Source: Neurospora intermedia (taxonomy: Eukaryota; Ascomycota; Sordariomycetes; Sordariales; Sordariaceae). From it: a stretch of 64,000 bases of DNA. This document shows positions 1-12,224 of this stretch, in pieces. A program made the position numbers and the translations under genes. How positions within the stretch are numbered: position 1 is the stretch's first letter; every line of letters starts with the position of its first letter. The stretch covers positions 3,745,001 through 3,809,000 of the forward strand of contig BTPP01000001.1 of the NCBI GenBank assembly GCA_037102815.1, written 5' to 3'. The notes below the pieces were generated by a model, which was not told the DNA's origin, ran no database searches, and worked only from the letters and a program-made list of their open reading frames with translations.

Positions 1-433
1 CGCAAGTGAAAACGAAACCCACAATAGGTAAGCGGGTAAAATATGTCGTACTTCGTCGCTTCATCATCAAAGCTTTGTTTCCTTTTTCGTAGTCTTTTCG
101 TTTACTTTGGCATGAATTTGGCACCGCCGGACCCGTGGAGTACCAAAGATTAGATCAGACAGTACCGAAAGAGTCTATAATACGTCGTATCGGATGTCCG
201 AAAGGAGAATATGCTATCCGCGGGCCCGGAGGTACGAAACAGGTGCTGCCGTCGTCGATGAAAGCAGCGCCATAACTGGTTGTACATCTCCTTTAGTGGA
301 CATATTAAGAGGAAAGAGCCGCTATCGTTGTCGTCTCTTCCTAACAATGCAGTTGGTAATTCGTCTTAACGCCAGCATGTTCTTATTGACCAAGATGCAT
401 GCTAGGGCAAACGAGTGGAGGGCATGGTTGGGT
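1..433. other. intergenic, downstream of cyclin gene
   Basis: No reading frame here has codon structure or a recognisable product. The stretch lies just 3' of the cyclin stop codon on the minus strand and probably contains that gene's 3' UTR. I see no RNA gene or repeat. Confidence 0.5.
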
Positions 434-2750
434 CTATGACTGCGCACTGTCGCTGATAGAAGCGGTCGCTCGAATCGGCAGCACGAAACCTTTCGCAATT
501 TTGCCTTCCACGAAAGTAGACGCGGACTTGAACCTCTGATGAGAGTACTTGTCGTATACCGCGCCGTGATGTTTGCGTGGTTCCTGGCAGCAGTCGAGGA
601 TGCTAATGATGAGTGGCCTCAATTGAGCCAGCGTATAGCCGGAAAAGTGAACATGGGCATGTGTCTGTCATGTGTAAGCTTTCAATCAACAATGTCATGA
701 TGAAGAGGAGGACTTACCCATGGCCCTCTTTGCAGGAAAAAGCGGGAGAGGCAATGGGCACCGGCAGCAAGATAACTCGCAGGGCAGCCCACAAACCGCT
801 CATCCATGATAGTCACTTCGAGCAAGTACTTTGCAAGAGTCCGAGTTTCCAAGTCGTAGTCATCGGCTTTGCTGATGCGCCGAAGGAAGCTCATCGGGCC
901 TGGCCAACCAAGTTCGAAGTTCAGCATGGTGAGCATGAACTTCTCTGCCTTTAGAATCTCCTCAACAGAGTATCCCTGATCCACCATGTACACAAGTTCC
1001 TGAATGGAAGGGCAGTTGATCTCCTCGTACTTGGCTGCGACGAAAATTGCAGTCGCGCCGACCAGTTGCAGCTTGCCCAGCGAAACAACCTTAACTGAAA
1101 GAAAGCGGTCGATGTAGTTCACGGTGAGAAAAAGGGTCTCCGGGAGAAGACTGAAGCGATGGTGAACTTGGACCAGCCAGTCCATGAGGACGGATCGCAT
1201 GGACCACCGGATCTCGGTTTGGATGTCCATGTAGTGAGGATTCGGAAGCATCCGTTCCTGATGAAACGATTGGTTAGTGTCGCAGTGATGTTGGGGAAAG
1301 CATCAGCGGGGTATCTTACCTCAAGCTCGCGCAAGTACTCAAAGATCTCGTCGCCGTACTCAGCTACCATGCTCACATCCCAATTCTCCTCCTCAACCTC
1401 TTCCTCCGTTTGATGCTCCAAAACCCATGCCTTTGCAATGTCAAGTTCCTTCTGGATGTCCGCGGTTAACTTGGGCGCGACTAATGTGGTAGGTCCTCCT
1501 GTGGTATTGTCGAAATGAGATCGATAAGAATGGGCGGTGGTATATCCTTGGTCGTCGTAGAGGTCCTGATCGTCGTCGTCTTCAGAATACTCTTCGGGAT
1601 CAGAGACGTTGGGGGGCAGTGGAAGGGCCCTGACTGGTTTCGAGGGTGCGAGTGGTGCGCCTTGAGGCATCGAGTCATAGCTGGCTTGGGCGATTGACAT
1701 GTGATTTGCGTGGACGATAGCTGCAGGATCGGTGTTCGCAGGAATATCGAGATCTCTGGATAACTGCTCGACCGCGTCGTCGTAAGACTCGGCGTAATCG
1801 GCACTCAAATCGTCGGGATCATCCACGTCATTCAGGTTCTCGTAATCGGGCACATATTTGCTCTGGTTCCGGTGTAGGGTATGCTGCTGGTCCGACTTGA
1901 GTTGCGGTTGACTTTTGTAGTGGCGTGGGTCCTTGATATGCTTGTCGACCATCGCAACAAGATCATCAACTGACGAGGAAGTGGGCGCATGAGATGTGCT
2001 CTCCTCCTTGACTTTGTTGTCGCGGTATACGTTGGTCGTTTTCTTGACCGGTGCGGAGAGTTTGGCGATGGTATTGTGTGAGCGAATGCCACCGTATGCC
2101 CCGCTGGCGGCATGGGATGATAGGGGAGCCGTCGAGGAATACTTTTGGCCGTGTGATGCTGCCTTCGAGGTCGCCGTTGGCCGCATATAATGCTCCTCCG
2201 CTGCCGAGCGGTTATTCTCCCTGCCATCCGACCGTAGGTCTCGAGTGCTGCTGGTTGTGACCATCGGTTTCACCCTGTTCTTCAACGAGTCCTTGTTCCC
2301 GCCGTCGGCTAGTGGCTTCGAGGTGTTGCTCTTGTCGAAGCAGGCAGCCCTCTTGGGTGGTGCGTTCAAGGTGCCGTTAACCGCCATCATTGCCTTGATC
2401 TTGCTGTCCGACCTCTTACTTTGATGAGTCGGATCGGCAGGTGGGATGTTCTCGTCGCCGTATCGAACGGGAGGAGCCCACAGAGGACGCTGGGGCTGGA
2501 TTGAAGGTATCAGTCAGTATACCGAGCAAACGAGAAATCAAATACGCATTCCCACTGCGTTGCTGAGGCGGTAGGAAGGCCTCCAATGATTTGCAGCAGG
2601 GAAGGTAAATTGTCTGGCCTAGTTTGGATGTGTAATCTGTGATAACGGTGGTGATAACGAAGGTGTGGGGTGGAATACGAACTGGCCATCAGGAAGGAGA
2701 AAACGACCTGATGGGGGAGAGTAGGTTTCGTCACGTACCTTTGCGTCCAT
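434..2750 (-). CDS. nimE: G2/mitotic B-type cyclin
   Basis: B-type cyclin, the regulatory partner of Cdk1 (NimX/Cdc28) that drives entry into mitosis. Exons read on the minus strand: 2750-2739, 2495-1320, 1257-718 and 664-434, giving about 652 aa. The two downstream introns (62 and 53 nt) are well supported: they join ...YLRELE to ERMLPNPHYMD and ...QRGPW to THAHVHFSGYT. The cyclin box begins around residue 390 with MRSVLMDWLVQVHHRF and FLTVNYIDRFLS; the C-terminal cyclin fold ends with the YDKYSHQRFKSASTFV signature. The N-terminal half is disordered and acidic, with a destruction-box-like RAACFDKSN at residues 53-61. The four-codon first exon (MDAK, donor GTACGT) and the 243-nt first intron are inferred because the open frame runs upstream of M40 to a CCAG acceptor without any ATG. 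If that is wrong, translation starts at 2390. The family call is firm; the first exon is tentative. Confidence 0.9.
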
Positions 2751-5220
2751 CTTTAGGGAAATTACCAAAGAGATACGGGATGATGTTTTGCTGAATGGAT
2801 GCCTGCGGGAACCTTGAGAGTTGGTAGTATTAAGGTGAAGGCTGAATGACCTTGAACACGCGACGCGCTTGGCGTAGGTCGACGGCCAAAGTGACCCAGA
2901 TGGCAAATAGCTGAAGTGGAAGTTATACCGAGTTTCTGTTATAGACGACGAAGATGAAGCGTTGGTGCTGTTGGCTGGTGGCTATTGTTGGTGGAAACGA
3001 CTGTGGGTTTAAAAAGGACCTGTGAGCGCCGGCAAAGAAAGAACCGTCCTGCAGTCGAGCGCCTCGTTCTGTACGACAGACAAAACCAACAAAGTGGACG
3101 TCCGAGAGTGCAACTGAACTGAACGGAAGCGATGCGCCCAGTGCAGCAGACAGGAAATGGGAATGCGTGTTGAAAGAGTTGAAAAGCACGACCCGCGACT
3201 CGGGACTTGATATCCCTCCAGGACAGGCGAGACTGGTGAGACTGGTCGGCGCAACAAGTCCAAATTGACCAGAGTCGTTTCAGTTGAAGCCGGCTTGCAC
3301 CAACCTGAAGAGGGAAGGGGAACAGGCGATTCACGGGCAGGGTCGCAGGGCAAAGATTACCACTGTGGAGCTGCGTGCCGTAACCGTAACCGTAACGCTC
3401 ACTTCACCTCGACCTGCATGTGAAAATATGCGCATAAAGTCGAATGAGAGAATTTGAGAAGAAAAGGAAGTCCGATTTCAACGTCCAAACGAGCGACTGA
3501 TCAAAGAATGGATGCGCATGCTATTTTGGCTGTGTCGGTGCGCTGAGATCCTCGGGCTGCAGTGCTTGCTCCACGATGCGAGGTTGTGTATGTCGCAAAA
3601 AGGAAGACGAATCGGGCGTGACAGGCTTGACAGGCTTGACAAGGTGGTTGGGAAAGGGTCCGGGCAAGTGCTGGGGTTTGTTGTGGGCGAACTTCTTTTC
3701 AAGGCCGGTCGCAGCGTCCCGACGTGCTGGGAATGTTCCCTTGCTTGCGACTGTGTGTTTATTGACAGCACAGGAATGGGGTAACCTAGGAAACACTAGA
3801 AAACCAAACTGCAAAAACCGCCAGAATGGTCTGTGCAACCCCGGACCCGCTCCCACCATGACGTAACACCCCATTGGAGGGATACCGTCCAAATTCCTCA
3901 CAACGCGGGGTAGGCACGCTCGACGCGTCAACCGACGCCTGGCGATGAAATGGTCAAACAGCGCGCCTCCGCAATGGAGTTGCTGTTCCTATTTTCATTT
4001 CTTTCGACGCAACTTGGTGTCTCTAAGAAGCGAAAAAGTATCAACCAATGTCATTCTCTTCATTCTATACAGTCAACATCTTTGGGAACCCCTCGGCGTC
4101 GCATTTTGCAACGGCGTTCTCCGCTCATACGCGAATCTTTCACGTCAGCACGTGTCACGGATGACGAGGCGGGGAGCTTTGGAATTTCTCAAAACCGCAC
4201 CCAACCCTCTTCGATAACCTCCGTATCAGCCTCCTACGCTTCCCCCTGGTTTCAATTCACTATCGACACAAGCCCAGAACTCGAACTGTTTGTGCGTGGT
4301 ATTCGCAAATTGTAACAAACGTTTACATGAGAGCCTTTGACGTCCAAATGAAACTCTCGGAAGTGCCAGTGTCCGATTCCCTTGTGGTGGTAAGGGTGGG
4401 TCTGCTGGGGAGCGGACGCTGTCTCTGTCTTGGCATGCCCCTGCTAAGTCCTAGATCTGAAATGGCAATGGCAATTTGCGACAAGAATTACAGAAAGTTC
4501 CACTTCTCGATGAAAGCGTCGACACCATTTCATCAACAACAGACACATGATCAAACGAATCAAACACCCCGCTCTTAGATTTGCCAGCTTCGAATCATTG
4601 TTCGGGCGTGCTGCCTATGGACCATTTGTTTCGAGAAAAAAATCAGGGGTTCGACCCGACCAACAACCCCTCCTCATCTTTCGGTACTGTACAGTAGTGA
4701 CTGGGCATGCCTGCGCGATTGCGCCACCACCTTGAAACGACGATTCTTCAACGAAGAGTCAACAGTAGCTTCTCTTGAGGTTGCCATCGCAATCATTCTT
4801 TGATCGTTTCCAAGATAGTTCACCTTTTGCGAGCATCCGTTCGCGACCTTTGTGTGGAAGCGCGCGCGAGTATAATCCGTGGCTTGCACTGTCACCATGG
4901 AGCGCACGCGATGGGTGAGGTAGAGGTATGGAACTCTCAAAACGTGGTCGCTTCCGACATGATGAGACACGCCTATCGAAGTCTGCCGCTCCTGACCCGT
5001 TGTAGAGGGAACAACGGCTTTGAATGTTCCTGATTCTTCTGACAAAGTAGACATCGGTGCAGATGAAAAATCATGATGATAGGTGACCATGGATTGAACT
5101 TATCTCACTGTTTGCTCTCCATTCGAGTATCAGGTCTCGTCCGTGGTTAACTTCCCTTTCCTCCCGAGACACTTTTGCTTTGTGCTCTCGTCAGTTCAAA
5201 CGGAAATGTTGCCTTTGGAG

Positions 5221-5242
5221 ACGACGACGACGACGACGACGA
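5221..5242. repeat. (ACG)n trinucleotide microsatellite
   Basis: A run of about seven ACG units in non-coding DNA, read directly from the sequence. Confidence 0.85.
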
Positions 5243-5556
5243 TGACCCTATCGCTTTATGCTGGACATGGTGAATGCACATCGAAGTGGGCGCGAAACGC
5301 ATCTTGTGAGCTTGTTGTAAGATGCATTGTCAGGACTTTCATTCGGGCGGTTTAATTTGGTGTCGATCGTGGCCAGGAATTGGCTACCTTACTGGCTTCA
5401 AAAGCAGCAGTGATTGAACGGAAGCTTCTATGGTTGACTCCGAGCTCCCCAACACTGCTTTCGAGGTAGCACAACGAGGAAACAGGAAGAAGGAAAGATT
5501 GACGTAGAGAAATATCGAACGTAGCGCTTCTCCTCTCCTTTTTTTTCTTCTTCTTC

Positions 5557-5579
5557 TTTTTTTTTTTTTTTTTTTTTTT
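5557..5579. repeat. T23 homopolymer after TTC repeats
   Basis: An uninterrupted run of 23 T follows a short TTC repeat (about 5546-5556). It sits in non-coding DNA; length polymorphism or assembly error is likely at such a tract. Confidence 0.85.
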
Positions 5580-8500
5580 GGGCCCAAGTGCCAGTACTCG
5601 TCAGCCCGCTAGTCAGACGGTCGGTTTTGAAGACCTGACGAGTACATCACTTTCATACGCGCGCCTCGGGGTTTACCTGTAGATTGTCTACTACAGTACG
5701 CTGCCCTAGAGGCATCTGCAGAGGGCGACTCGGTTAGGTAACCTCAAGTTGTGTCAGTTTCCAGTCCTTCCAGCCTGTCTCAGTGATCATCGCAAAATGG
5801 GTTCATGGAAACGCCATTTTCACCAACCTCCCTAAATGGTTCATTGAGGGGGCCGACTCGCTGACAGCCGTTGGCATGATTGCCCGTCGGGAGGAGACCG
5901 CAGTAAAACCTCCACCCTCCTAATGCAGGCCCGTCCACATTAAACTTGCATGAGCTTCAACGGACGGCGAAGGCGTAGAACGACTCGATTATTAAAGACA
6001 CTCTCGACCCCCGCAAATGGGCGCGAGAAGCTCTGCAATGGCTGACGTGCGTACGTAGCGATCGAATTTCCTATTCGCGGTCACACAGTATGTATCGATA
6101 AGCGCATACGCACACATACCGGGACCGTAGCCACGGAGGACGGAGTCGGAGACTTTGAGGTGATGAGCGTAGAGAACTCGGTAGTGGCCTCCCTAACAAT
6201 TTGACCGTTCTTGATCTCCTCATCTCTAGATCTTATTATATCTGATGACGAGGTGGGAATGACCAAAGACAAGATATGTAACTCTTCACAAGATGATTCG
6301 GTGCAATTCGTAGATGGTCCCCCCGGGTGTGCATCTGCAAACCTTTTTTGCTCTGCCAGCGCATCAAGGACACAGGCCAGTATCTGGTCTGTCCAGTCAT
6401 GGGTTGCAACTAACCAACAACCGAACCGACATCCTGACAGTTCCGGTAGGATAGAAATACCGTAAGATGTAGATAACCTACCTACCTAGTATGTAGCTGG
6501 CTCATTGGCCCGGTGGTTCGATCGCAGGAGTGCTGAGTTTTGGTGGTGAACACCCGTCCGGCAGACACTGTGCTGCAACAAGTATGAACCTGGACGGAGC
6601 CGACTCGACGGATCGAAAAGCCAAGCCGCCATGCCACTGCACCGTCGATGCGGGAGTGTTCCGAGTCCTGGCTTTTGACACTTATATAGAATTGAGCGTT
6701 TGTCAACTCGTCGCCAACCGTTTCTGATAGTCCATGGACTCTTGGATCCTAGATTTTGCTAGGATGTTTTTCATCTCGAGCTTGGATACGTCAATACCAG
6801 TTCGTCAAGCTGTCTTCGGGACCCCTCACAGTTGCGTTCGAGAATGTGTCGAGCGTCCGGCGAGAGTTCGGCACCAGAAATACCCTGGAGAGCGATAGAT
6901 TCGCCCACCTTCCATCCGATGGACGGCATGTCATACGAATTCACCTGACGGCGAGCGAAATGGCTCCATTTGTCCAGGGCACTGCATCCAATCTGCCATT
7001 GCCTCGAGCTCCACCAGCACTTGCTTGGTCCACTGACAGTATGCAAAGCGTGCTCGGCGTTGCGGGAAGATCCAGAATGGTTCGCACAAGAAAGAGGGGA
7101 ACGTGAAAGGTCGAGAGCGTCTTAGAGAGCGAGATCAAATCTGGGAAATTTGGCGCAGACTCAGCGCCAGGCGAAGCGCACGCAGGCGATCGATAATCGA
7201 GCTTCTAGTCGTTCTTTAGCCGGTATACCTATGGAGCTATGGTAGCTGAGGTTTTCCCCTTGCGCGGGGAATGCATTCGAGTGTTGGGTTCGGGCAGTAT
7301 CACAGTATTGCTTGGGTTGCCCGAAGTCGATCGCCCCAAAAGGTTACAAAAGCGAACGTTCCAAGCCGTTTACAAATGTCGCGGCACAACCCTGGCGATG
7401 GATCTCCAGGTTATGACAAAAAGGCACGGCAACGAGTATCGGTTCAAGTCGACATCCCTAATACAACAAACCCCCATTCTGTGAATACGGGCATGCGGAT
7501 TGACTGACGCTCGGCAGCCCCAGTTTCAGGAAGTGAGGCGCCAGTAAATGCACATTAGCCTTCGAATTCAAAGCTTCCTGTCGTCTCTCAAAATGCCCGG
7601 ATTAGTGTAGTTACAGTATCGGCGAGAGAAAAGTGGAAGAGGGGGAAGGAGTGTGTGCGGGCGGTCCACTGTATAAGACCTGCAGTGAGACGGGCAACCA
7701 TACCCCTGTTTTTGACATGGCACAGCCAGCCCTGACGCTATTGGCTCGTCGCTGTCTGGAACGCTCGCGACGGTTGTCTGGAGGCTCGCCGACATGGCTA
7801 TCTGGCGCATCCTCATCCAGTGGCTTTTGGTGGCCACATGCGCTCGACGCACGCGAGGGTTGGTTTGGTAAAAAGGTAACGAATGCCCACTCCCAACAGT
7901 AAAGCGAAGCGACCGGCTCTTCATCAGCACCCAGACACAACGGAACCCGGCGGCGCGGCGGGGTGTCCGAGCATGGAACCGTTGTTCCTGTGTCTCCGCC
8001 TGCCGTCATTACTGGGCCTGGCGGGAGGTTTCTCATATAAAGGTATCTTTCCATCACCGCTTGTCGCGTACGTTAGCCCTGTCGAACGGCTGAAATTTTC
8101 AGTCCACCTACTTTTGCCGCGAACCGTCCGTAGGCCACGGAGGCAGAATTGAGAATCAACGAAGCTTTCGCGAGATTCATGGTCGGAGAATCAGGTAGTG
8201 CGTCCAGGCCCAAGTCATGTTCAACTCTCATCCCCAGACAGTACCCTACCATCTCACATACCACGCCGCAGGGGTCTCCATGATATTTGAACTTGGAGAA
8301 CTACTACACTACGTCGATCTAGCGACACATGATAAGGTATTTGATCTCAAGTCCAGACGGCCCCATAGACATGCGGAGATATAGGTATACCTCTACGTAT
8401 TCTTCGGTCAAACAGTACCTCGAGGGGCTTCTGCTTGGTGAAATATGCTCGTAATGGATCGGATGTTCCGCGTCTTCATCTAGGCTTTTTCGAATCTTGT

Positions 8501-9176
8501 CTGAGTTACTACGAATCAAAAGGCGACAGTAACCTGTCCCGGTGATTGTAGCTCGGTAAGAGGAGGTTTGGTGCGTGTTGTATAATTCCTACTTGTACAC
8601 TATCATGCCATCTCTCAGAAATGGGAGCGTACTGTTAGTGCTTCCATTTGTCTCGTAGTAAAAGGAAGAGCTGCACCACCAGAATGGAAATAGAAAGTGA
8701 GATGGGGCCGCGGTCCACACCTTCCGCCAGCTCCACGCTGTCGCAATTCCATGCTCGCAACGAAAAGAGTCAATGCGATGCGCATGCGCAACCAACCTCT
8801 AGGTAGGCAGCACACCTACGGACTTGGAACCTCTGAGATAACCTAGATTAGGTAGCCCTCAATTATCATGGAAAGACTCTCTTACAGTCCGTCGCATGCC
8901 GAGAATGAGGCATGGCCCACATATTTGTAAATACAACCTAGAGATGCACATCCGTAATGGAAGTAGCGGACAGGATTTGGCGCTGTAGAAATCGGTCTGC
9001 GGGGCCCATTGCTGGGGCAAAACACCTATGGAGTGCTTAACTTGGGCAGTGAGACATGCTGGCAGAGCACTGTGCTAGGCCTGGTGCAGTGGTGGAGGGG
9101 GGTTGCGATTCCAGCAAGTAATCTGACGAGTACAGGCCACTGAGTGCAGATTCGGTTTCTTGCGAACCGTTCGGAC

Positions 9177-9868
9177 ATGCGTGCTAGGTTTGTGTCGACC
9201 AAACCTCCTCCTCCATTCTCCTCCCAGCACATAAGCGGATTTCCCCCGGTCGCCCTACTACTTCTGTCTCTCACCTCCCTCCGTCGGCCCCGTCAACGCT
9301 TTCTATCCGTCTCTTTCTTAGTACGTCGCCCAGATCAAGCTCTCGTTTTCCTAAGTCATCTTCGACTCGAGTCCGCTTCTCGCCCTACCTCGTCCCTGAT
9401 CTTTCAATTTGCTGCTAAAGCTCCGGTCGCTCACGATTGCAAGCTTCGCCCAGATTCGCCCGACATTGCGTGCGCGCGAGTCGAGATCGAAGCCACCGGT
9501 CGACCATCACCACCACCACCACCAGCCTAACTGTACATTCTGGTGAGTGTTTTCAGTTCTTAAGCGTCATGCGATCATTCGGACAATGCAATAGTTCCCT
9601 CCCCCTCCGGTTGTTTGGCACACTTGGCCTGCATGTCTGCGTCGGTCGTCGGCGCGGCGAATCGTAGGCCCTTTAACTACCGGGCATGCGCTCATCGTTC
9701 TCTTCCCCCTTCTTCCGCCCAACTCCTTCCCCAATCTCTACCTCCCATTCATTTGACCAACCCGGTCTCTCCTCTGCAGCCCAGTATCGCTCTCAGTTCA
9801 TATCAACCTAACCGCAATCAGGTCATCGCAGACCCACGAGCCAAACACATCTCGCAACCTCCGCATCA
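9177..9868 (+). promoter_or_regulatory. long CT-rich leader, possible 5' UTR intron and uORF
   Basis: The stretch upstream of the Zn2Cys6 start codon is pyrimidine-rich, as in long leaders of fungal regulatory genes. An ATG at 9177 opens an upstream frame of about 118 codons ending near 9530. A plausible 5' UTR intron runs from GTGAGT near 9543 to CTCTGCAG near 9779; splicing would remove several further upstream ATGs. The transcription start is unknown, so whether the upstream frame is in the mRNA is open. Confidence 0.3.
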
Positions 9869-11746
9869 ATGGCGACCGCCTACGGGTCCAACAGCTGCAA
9901 TGTGTCGCCGCGGACGACGAGCACGACACCCGAACCCAAAACCGTCACATTTGTTCTCCATGAAGCCCGCATACCGCTCCGGGTCGCAATCTTTCCGCAC
10001 GATACGACGGAATCCATCATTATCACTGTCAAGAATTTTTATGGTTTATACTACAAGGAGCGCGCGGGAATCAGCTTCGAGGACGAGCGAGGAAACACCA
10101 TGATTGCCCGATACGAAAACTTTGTCGACCACTGTTTCGTCAACGTCCGCATCATCGAGAACCCCCGCGGGCTATCACCGAGCTACAACAATGCCGATGA
10201 CGAGGAGAACAACCACCACGCCTCCAGACCCACTCTGCGAACATCACGATTCCGCAGTCCCTCTCCCAATGGTAGCCGAGGGCGTCGCAGCACTTCGACT
10301 GCCATTGCCGGAAAGAAAGGGCGATCTCGGTCCTCCAAGACTACGCACGGTGACCACGGCGACAGCGTCAATGGTTACAGCAGTGGAGATGGTGCATCGG
10401 GCTCGGCGTCAGGAAAGAACAAGGAGCCTCTCGGAAACACCGACATTAGTGTGGAAAATATCGTCGAAGGAGGACGGCGGAAGCGCGCCAAGTTGTTCGA
10501 GAGTTCGGTAGGTTCTGCATGGCTCTCGAGTCCACCAAGTATCGTCATGTACTGACACCCCTTGTCCCAGGAATTGCCGCTTTTTGCTCCTCCCCAGATG
10601 CCAGCGGCCACTTCCAATCATTCGTTTTCCCCCATCAGACACAATGACTTTCACCGATACCCTCCACTTTTCAGCAATGCCACACAAAACCCCTTCAGCA
10701 ATCCCCGGCCTCTACAAACTCCGCCGAACTATCATAACCACTATGCGGCTTCTAGTACGTATGCGACGCCGGCCGTTGACGACCCTCGCGCCCGTGGTAG
10801 CATTAGTAATGATGGCTCGGGTGGTGCCACCGGAATAAGGACGATGCTCACACCCGATCCCACTGTGAGAAGCTGTGTGTCTGAAGAAGATAAGGATATC
10901 AAGGACGTCGCCATGCAGCTCATGCGGTTGCAAGGCGATTGGAACGTACATGGCCGATCATCAGGCTCAACGCTGGATGATACGTTCAGCGGTAGAGCAG
11001 ATGCTTCTTGCTCCACCGGTACGACGAGCGATTGTGAGAGTGAAAGCGAAGACGAGATGCCGCTTGCGCGTGCGAAGACGGACGAGTTCGGGAAGCAGAA
11101 TGTCTTCCAGACAACGGAAAGCCACTTTGCGGTTCCGCATGATGGTGCTGAGGTGAGCGGCGATGACGCGGACTACGAGGATGGAGATGGCGCAGAGGAG
11201 GGCGCGATGGCCGCCCCCAAACCCTTGAAGAATCCAAAACCCAGATCCGGCTCTCTAAACGGCTCCAGGGCACGCTCACAGTCAACCGGCAAGCCCAAGG
11301 CAGCCAAGGCCACCAAGCCTAAAAGCAAGAAGACTTCGGCAAACCCAGTCCCTATGACGCCCGCATCCATGCCTGCCTCCCGCAAGCAGTCGATCGTGTC
11401 AACTTCAACCTACTCTGCGGCCCTTGGAGAGGAGGAACAGCCGGATCTCTCCACCAAGCCACGCTGCCAACGGTGTCGCAAGAGCAAGAAGGGGTGCGAC
11501 AGGCAACGACCTTGTGGCAGATGCAAGGATGCCGGCATTCCCGCCGAACAATGCATCAGCGAGGACGAGGGTAATGGCCGGAAGGGCCGCTACGGTCGTC
11601 ACATGGGTGTTCCCGTTCCGGTGAACAAGGAGGAAGTGTCGGCTCCGGCAACGTTACTGCCGGCTGCCCTAATCGCCCCTGCGGGGGGTCTGGGCTCGGT
11701 CCCAAATCCATCGGCACTCGATAAGAGCAAGAAGCGCAAGAGGTGA
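9869..11746 (+). CDS. Zn2Cys6 (GAL4-type) transcription factor with C-terminal zinc cluster
   Basis: Predicted fungal binuclear zinc cluster regulator of 604 aa. Exons are 9869-10507 and 10571-11746, joined by a 63-nt intron (GTAGGT...TGTCCCAG) that keeps frame (...LFESS|ELPLF...). The zinc cluster sits unusually far to the C-terminus, at about residues 512-541, with spacing C-x2-C-x6-C-x5-C-x2-C-x9-C and a basic RKSKKG stretch after the second Cys. The first ~100 residues form a separate ordered-looking segment (KTVTFVLHEARIPLRVAI, VKNFYGLYYKERAGISFEDE) before a long Ser/Arg- and acid-rich linker. A basic tail (KKRKR) ends the protein and could act as a nuclear signal. No DUF3468 or fungal-specific TF middle-homology domain is visible. 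Target genes are unknown; I do not assign a symbol. The start is the first ATG of the frame and precedes the ordered N-terminal segment. Confidence 0.88.
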
Positions 11747-12204
11747 AGTCGCTAATCATGGCCTTACTACGAGTCTGCTTCATCATCCACGATTTAGGTT
11801 TCCTCTTCATTGTCTCTTTTTATCTCTCTGAGCCCCCGATTTCTTTGTCTCAAAGGTTTTCTGTGCAGCGCGGTAAAAGTCAAATTCGTCTATCTACCCA
11901 TCTTATTTTACCATATCCTACTTGTTGCGTGTCGGTCTGCGATCAGCCGTTGAGCACTTCTGGCTTCAGTCGAGTTTGTCCTTGTTTGAGACTGTCTGGT
12001 TTTCGTAATGGGAAGCTGTGCTTGATGTGATGTCAATGGCGCACAACTGGTGTGTAGTTTCCTTTTTGGGTACTTTCTTTTTACTTGCACTAGTGCCGAT
12101 GAGAGTGAACCCCTTTGACGGAGTGAAAAGAGATGGCCGAAATATGACTAGGTCCTAGTTCCTTTTTTTTTCCTTTTTTTGGTAGGAGGAGAAGGAGGAG
12201 GAGA

Positions 12205-12224
12205 GGGAAGGGAGGGGAGGGGGG
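12205..12224 (+). other. potential G-quadruplex (four G runs)
   Basis: Four runs of 3, 3, 4 and 6 G are separated by loops of 2, 1 and 1 nt, inside a purine-only tract. This matches the usual G3+N1-7 pattern for intramolecular quadruplexes. It lies about 460 nt downstream of the Zn2Cys6 stop codon. Formation in vivo is inference. Confidence 0.5.

Larger units (their letters stand above)
2751..9868. other. long gene-poor region between cyclin and Zn2Cys6 gene
   Basis: About 7.1 kb with no recognisable protein. Open frames of 60-148 codons occur on both strands, overlap each other and lack codon bias or domain motifs. The left end should hold the cyclin promoter and leader; the right end, from about 9150, is CT-rich and looks like the leader of the regulator gene. 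Small landmarks are an (ACG)n tract near 5221-5242, a T run at 5557-5579, an ACGCGT element at 3923-3928 and a GTAGGTAGGT motif on the minus strand at 6476-6485. I see no transposon, terminal repeat or tRNA. Long non-coding RNAs or poorly conserved small genes cannot be excluded. Confidence 0.5.

Noticed and set aside
6495-6540. tRNA-like fragments (TAGCTGGCTCA and GGTTCGATC)
   Set aside because: The two pieces are only about 20 nt apart, leaving no room for an anticodon arm, and no acceptor stem pairs.
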